Assembly: GCA_005786775.1 (NCBI GenBank)
Contig: SYDD01000100.1
Location: 1-19,956 of the forward strand
DNA: 19,956 nucleotides
Reading direction: 5' to 3'
Source of the DNA: Opitutaceae bacterium
GTDB taxonomy: Bacteria; Verrucomicrobiota; Verrucomicrobiia; Opitutales; Opitutaceae
Positions within the stretch are counted from its first letter, which is position 1. Every line of letters begins with the position of its first letter. The position numbers and the translations under genes are program-made. Below are positions 16,798 through 19,956 of the stretch, piece after piece. The notes beneath the pieces are model-generated. The model did not search any database and was not told the origin of the DNA. It worked only from the letters and a program-made list of their open reading frames with translations.

Positions 16798-17892
16798 TCA
16801 GAACGCGTTTACGGACCGGATCACGTGCTCAAGCTGGGCGTCGGTCAATTCCGGGAAGATGGGCAGGCTGAGACAGGTCTCTGCCGCGCGTTCCGCCCGC
16901 GGGAATGAGCCCAATCCCTTGCCGAGGGCGGCGTAGCACGGCTGTAGGTGCAGCGGCCGGGGATAAATCAGGTCAGTCCCCACCTCGAGCCGCACGAGAT
17001 GCTCGCGGAGCTGGTCCCGCCGAGGATGCAGCAGGGTAAACTGATGGAAAACGGAGGCCCCGTGCTCCCCAGGCATCGGCAGGCGCGCGTCGGCCAGTCG
17101 GATTTCCGCGAGGTACCTTGCGGCGATGGCCTGCCGGCGAGCCGTCCAAGCCGCCAGATGCGGGAGCTTCACGTTGAGGAGCGCCCCCTGGAACCCATCC
17201 ATCCGGAAGTTGCCCCCGATAATGTCGTGCTGATAGCGGCGGTCGGAGCCGTGCACCCGCACGTGGCGGGCGCGGGTCAGCAACGCCGGATCACGCGCGA
17301 CGAAGGCCCCCGCCTCCCCGCAAGCGCCCAAGTTCTTCGTCGGATAAAAACTGAACGTTCCTGCATCGCCTAGCAGTCCCACGGGCGTTCCCCGATATCG
17401 GGCGCCCACCGCCTGCGCACAATCCTCGATCACGAACAGGCCGTGTTGCCGAGCGATGGCCAGGATCTTATCCATCCGCGCCGGCTGGCCGAACAGGTGG
17501 ACCACCACGATCCCCCGCGTGCGGGGGGTGATCGCGGCCGCGAGGCGGTCCGGATCCAGATTGAAGCCGCCCTCCTCGATGTCGGCGAACACCGGGGTCG
17601 CGCGGACGTAGCTGATCCCCCACGCGGAGGAGATGAAGGTGAAGGGCGAGGTGATGATCTCGTCGCCCGGACCGAAGCCCGCCAGCAGGCAGGCCACGTG
17701 CAGCGGGGAAGTCCCGCTGTTCATCCCAAGGACGCCGGGGTAACCCAGCAGGGCGGCGAACGCGCGTTCGAAATCCTCCACGTCGCGCCCGAGACAGAAC
17801 CGGTTCGCGTCGTACGTGGCGGCGAGCGCTGCCAAGGCCTCCTCGCGGAGGGCCCGGTGTTGCAGGGAAAGATCGAGGAACGGGACCTTCAT
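16798..17892 (-). CDS. DegT/DnrJ/EryC1/StrS family PLP-dependent aminotransferase
   Basis: This 364-residue fold-type I PLP enzyme belongs to the family that aminates keto-sugars attached to nucleotides; some members are dehydratases or epimerases. The PLP lysine is K186 (SFYPTKNLGACGEAG), with D157 and Q160 (VIEDCAQAVGA) contacting the cofactor and NSGTSPLHVA (58-67) binding its phosphate; these catalytic residues argue for an active enzyme. The start (PFLDLSLQHRALREE) and the end (ETCLSLPIFPELTDAQLEHVI) match the family. The ATG at 17892 overlaps the hemD stop (ATGA), and trpF follows after 16 bases. No nucleotidyltransferase, epimerase or glycosyltransferase gene is nearby, so the sugar substrate is unknown. 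An amino-sugar role in cell-surface polysaccharide is typical of the family but is not shown here. Confidence 0.93.
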   Translation of the reverse strand: MKVPFLDLSLQHRALREEALAALAATYDANRFCLGRDVEDFERAFAALLGYPGVLGMNSGTSPLHVACLLAGFGPGDEIITSPFTFISSAWGISYVRATPVFADIEEGGFNLDPDRLAAAITPRTRGIVVVHLFGQPARMDKILAIARQHGLFVIEDCAQAVGARYRGTPVGLLGDAGTFSFYPTKNLGACGEAGAFVARDPALLTRARHVRVHGSDRRYQHDIIGGNFRMDGFQGALLNVKLPHLAAWTARRQAIAARYLAEIRLADARLPMPGEHGASVFHQFTLLHPRRDQLREHLVRLEVGTDLIYPRPLHLQPCYAALGKGLGSFPRAERAAETCLSLPIFPELTDAQLEHVIRSVNAF

Positions 17893-18674
17893 TGGGGCAG
17901 GGCGGCGAGCAGGGCCGTCACGAGATCGTCCAACGAGGGCGAGGCGGCCTCGAAGGCGACCTCGAGCCCCGCCTTGCGCATCGCCTCGGTGGTCAGCGGA
18001 CCGATGCTGCCCGCGAGCGGCCGTCGCGCCCCTGCCGCCAGCCGCAACGCCGGGGCCTGCGCCGCGTAGGATTCTACGGCCGAGGCAGAGGCGAAAAGTA
18101 TCGCGTCTGCCCCGCCACGACGGAAGTCGGCAGCGGCGGGATCTGCGGCCAAGTCCGTGGACTCAGTGCGATAAACGGGCAGGCGGTCGACAATAGCGCG
18201 GGCCTCTTCGAGCCGGCGGACGAGCGTGTCTCGGTTTAGATTGCCCGTGATCACAAGAATCTTGGCGCTGTCTAGGCTGCCCGTCTCAATGAGGGCCTCG
18301 GCGAGCGCGTCGCCGGTGGCCACGGAGGGCTGGCACTCCACCCGGAGGTGCTGCTCGCGGATCGCGGCCGCCGTGGTGTCGCCCACCGCCGCGAAGCGCA
18401 ATAGACCGAGTGAGCGGATGTCGTCGAAGATCCGATGAAACTCCTCGAAGAAGCAGCGTACGCCATTCGCGCTCGTGAAGACGATCCAGTCATACGTGCC
18501 GAGCTCGAGCAGAACGTCAGCAAGGGTCTGCTTGTCGATGTCCTTGCGGACGCTGATCAGGGGCAGCTCAAGCACCTCAGCCCCGAGGGCGACGAGGCGA
18601 CGGCCAAGTTCGGGCGCCTGTTCTCGGGCGCGGGTGACGGCGATACGCTTGCCGGCAAGGGGAGCGGAATTCAT
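17889..18674 (-). CDS. hemD: Uroporphyrinogen-III synthase
   Basis: This 261-residue cytoplasmic enzyme closes and inverts ring D of hydroxymethylbilane to give uroporphyrinogen III. The sequence is poorly conserved in this family, but the fold pattern is recognisable: GKRIAVTRAREQAPELGRRL at the start, LPLISV, DWIVFTSANGVRCFFE, RFAAVGDTTAAAIRE, ILVITGNLNRDTLVRRL, LPVYRTE, ILFASASAVESY, and SIGPLTTEAMRKAGLEV near the end. The ATG at 18674 is chosen because it overlaps the hemC stop by four bases (ATGA). The frame stays open for a further 111 codons inside hemC, which would be a spurious extension. Direct adjacency to hemC, which makes its substrate, strongly supports the call. It is in turn coupled to the aminotransferase gene. 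Confidence 0.94.
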   Translation of the reverse strand: MNSAPLAGKRIAVTRAREQAPELGRRLVALGAEVLELPLISVRKDIDKQTLADVLLELGTYDWIVFTSANGVRCFFEEFHRIFDDIRSLGLLRFAAVGDTTAAAIREQHLRVECQPSVATGDALAEALIETGSLDSAKILVITGNLNRDTLVRRLEEARAIVDRLPVYRTESTDLAADPAAADFRRGGADAILFASASAVESYAAQAPALRLAAGARRPLAGSIGPLTTEAMRKAGLEVAFEAASPSLDDLVTALLAALPQ

Positions 18675-19528
18675 GAGCGGAGTCCCCAGGCCCGGAGCAG
18701 GCGGTCGGCGGTGGCCATCGGCGCGGCGAAGTCCGCGGGCGTCAAGGTCGCCTGCCGGATGCCACAGGCCTCGTGGAAAAGGTGCAGCTGCCCCTCCGCC
18801 ACATGCGCCGCGAACGCGGTCTGGCAGCCGCCGCCGAGCGTCGACTGAAAAGCCCGCTCGACAGAGACTTCGGCCATCGTCGCGGCATCGAAACAGCCGG
18901 CGAGGCCGGCCGCCTCGCTGGCGCGGCATTGGATCGCGATCGCGCCCTGACCGACCGCGGGCACCACCGCGGCGAAACCGAGGGACGTGAAGGTGAGTCC
19001 CGGCCAAGCGCTGATCCCGAGGCGGTGCAGCCCGGCGGCCGCCAGGATGGTCCCGTCGGCCAGTTGCTGTTCGGCAATCTTACGGAGCCGAGTGTCAACG
19101 TTGCCCCGGATCTCGGTAAAAGCTACGTCGGGGAACAGACGCTGCACCTGCAGCCGGCGGCGCGGGCTACCCGTGGCGAGCAGGCGCGGTGCGGCCACTC
19201 CCTCCCGGAGGACGAGCACATCTCGGGCGTCGGCACGTGGCAGGTAACCAGCAATCGCCAAGCCCGGCGCCATCTCGCCGGGCAGATCCTTCGTGCTGTG
19301 CACCGCCACATCCGCCTCCCCGCGACGCAGGGCAGCCTCCAACTCACTCGTGAAGAGGCCCTTGCCCCCCTTCTTCTCCAGGGACCATTCGGTCTGCCGG
19401 TCTCCAGTCGTCACGATCCGCAGTTCCGCCGTTTCCACCCCGAGACTGCTGCGTAGCACGGCCGCCACCATCCCGGTCTGCGCCAAGGCGAGCGGGCTCT
19501 TGCGGGTGGCGAGAGTGAGGGTCGGCAT
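18671..19528 (-). CDS. hemC: Porphobilinogen deaminase (hydroxymethylbilane synthase)
   Basis: This 285-residue enzyme polymerises four porphobilinogen units into hydroxymethylbilane in tetrapyrrole synthesis. C235 (LGGGCQTAF) is the residue that carries the dipyrromethane cofactor, and D81 (AVHSTKDLP) is the catalytic aspartate equivalent to E. coli D84. The N-terminal LATRKSPLALAQ block and the arginine-rich substrate site (TGSPRRRLQ; EIRGNVDTRLRKI) are intact, and the length is somewhat shorter than E. coli HemC (about 310). It is the first gene of the hemC-hemD-aminotransferase-trpF run. Its leader is pyrimidine-rich (CTCTTTTATCCTG before the ATG) and is formed by the tail of the ilvC terminator, so how it is transcribed is open: read-through, or a promoter inside the ilvC end. 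Confidence 0.96.
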   Translation of the reverse strand: MPTLTLATRKSPLALAQTGMVAAVLRSSLGVETAELRIVTTGDRQTEWSLEKKGGKGLFTSELEAALRRGEADVAVHSTKDLPGEMAPGLAIAGYLPRADARDVLVLREGVAAPRLLATGSPRRRLQVQRLFPDVAFTEIRGNVDTRLRKIAEQQLADGTILAAAGLHRLGISAWPGLTFTSLGFAAVVPAVGQGAIAIQCRASEAAGLAGCFDAATMAEVSVERAFQSTLGGGCQTAFAAHVAEGQLHLFHEACGIRQATLTPADFAAPMATADRLLRAWGLRS

Positions 19529-19530
19529 CA

Positions 19531-19572
19531 GGATAAAAGAGAGGGCGCAAAGACCGTGGTCTTGGCGCCCTC
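19531..19572 (-). terminator. Rho-independent terminator of ilvC, abutting hemC
   Basis: On the minus strand GAGGGCGC and GCGCCCTC (plus coordinates 19565-19572 and 19541-19548) pair over 8 bp. One mismatch follows, then a further 5 bp of AAGAC/GTCTT close a 4-base loop. The tail read on this strand is TCTTTTATCC. It lies 20 bases after the ilvC stop, and the hemC ATG is only 2 bases beyond the tail. Confidence 0.8.
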
Positions 19573-19592
19573 GCGGAGGAATCGATGGGCGA

Positions 19593-19956
19593 TCAGGAGT
19601 AGGACGCCTGCACGCCTTTGATGTTCTTCTTGGTCATCCAAGGCATCATGGACCGCAGATAGGCGCCCGTCTTCTCGATCTTATGCTTCTCGCCGGCCTT
19701 GAGCAGGGCGTGGTACTTCTTCAGGCCGCCCTTGTACTCCTTGACCCACTCCTGGGTGAACTTGCCAGTCTGGATCTCCTTCAGGATTTTCTTCATTTCG
19801 GCCTTGGTCTGGCGGTTGACCACGCGCGGGCCGCGGGTGATGTCACCGTACTTGGCTGTCTCGGAGATCGAGAAGCGCATCCCAGCGATGCCGCTCTCGT
19901 ACATCAGATCGCAGATCAGCTTTAGCTCGTGGAGGCACTCGAAATAAGCCATCTCC
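19593..19956 (-). CDS. ilvC: Ketol-acid reductoisomerase, C-terminal part (gene runs off the window)
   Basis: This is the C-terminal 120 codons or so of ketol-acid reductoisomerase, the NADPH- and Mg-dependent second common enzyme of valine, leucine and isoleucine synthesis. The frame is open at the right edge of the window, so the Rossmann domain and start lie outside. The knotted C-terminal domain is clear: EMAYFECLHELKLICDLMYE contains the two metal-site glutamates spaced ExxxE (in ECLHE), and MRFSISETAKYGDITRGPRV contains the substrate-binding serine and the SxTAxYGD signature. The ending and length from this motif to the stop suit the short class I form. An intrinsic terminator follows, separating it from hemC. 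Confidence 0.96.
   Translation of the reverse strand, partial: EMAYFECLHELKLICDLMYESGIAGMRFSISETAKYGDITRGPRVVNRQTKAEMKKILKEIQTGKFTQEWVKEYKGGLKKYHALLKAGEKHKIEKTGAYLRSMMPWMTKKNIKGVQASYS

Noticed and set aside
18675..19007. N-terminal extension of the hemD frame into hemC
   Set aside because: The extra residues have low-complexity GC-driven composition; the ATG at 18674 overlaps the hemC stop and starts a normal HemD.

Overview
The window is a GC-rich, densely coded bacterial chromosome segment with sixteen protein genes and no RNA gene, insertion sequence or CRISPR array that I could see. The gene content points to the Verrucomicrobiota, most likely an Opitutaceae-like member. It has a TonB-dependent receptor of the style common in that family (carboxypeptidase-regulatory N-terminus, then an REGNAKAITLQR-type linker). 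It also has PVC-superphylum hallmark families: PSCyt1/DUF1549/DUF1553, DUF1501, and a Pirellula/Verrucomicrobium-type dehydrogenase with a terminal c-type heme domain. The taxonomic call is inference from family content.

Layout. Bases 2-1192 (+) are the C-terminal part of a NupC-type nucleoside transporter. Bases 1292-13291 (+) hold a five-gene run with junctions of -1, -4, +3 and +11 bases: TonB-dependent receptor, sulfatase, PSCyt1-DUF1549-LamG-DUF1553 protein, Tat-exported DUF1501 protein, and a beta-propeller dehydrogenase with HEAT-like repeats and a c-type cytochrome tail. Eighty-nine bases further on is a Mn-type superoxide dismutase (+) with a strong intrinsic terminator. Facing it on the minus strand is an exbB-exbD pair with a 4-base overlap. 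Divergent from exbB is a small two-helix membrane protein followed 12 bases later by a secreted YceI protein (+), ended by a 13-bp hairpin shared with the convergent trpF. The rest is on the minus strand: ilvC (only its C-terminal part is in the window), an intrinsic terminator, then hemC, hemD, a DegT-type aminotransferase and trpF, of which the first three are linked by ATGA overlaps.

How the genes may work together (inference). The five-gene cluster looks like a cell-envelope system. The receptor would import a large or sulfated ligand through the outer membrane, the sulfatase would remove sulfate, and the heme-bearing PSCyt/LamG protein, the DUF1501 protein and the dehydrogenase-cytochrome protein would bind and oxidise the product. 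ExbB/ExbD could energise the receptor, but no TonB is in the window. The superoxide dismutase could protect against oxidative by-products, but that rests only on position. The minus-strand block is primary metabolism (branched-chain amino acids, tetrapyrrole, tryptophan) with one unexpected sugar-type aminotransferase inside it.

Most start codons lack an AGGAGG-like Shine-Dalgarno sequence, and several follow pyrimidine-rich leaders. Starts were therefore chosen from signal peptides, family alignment and stop/start overlaps rather than ribosome-binding sites.
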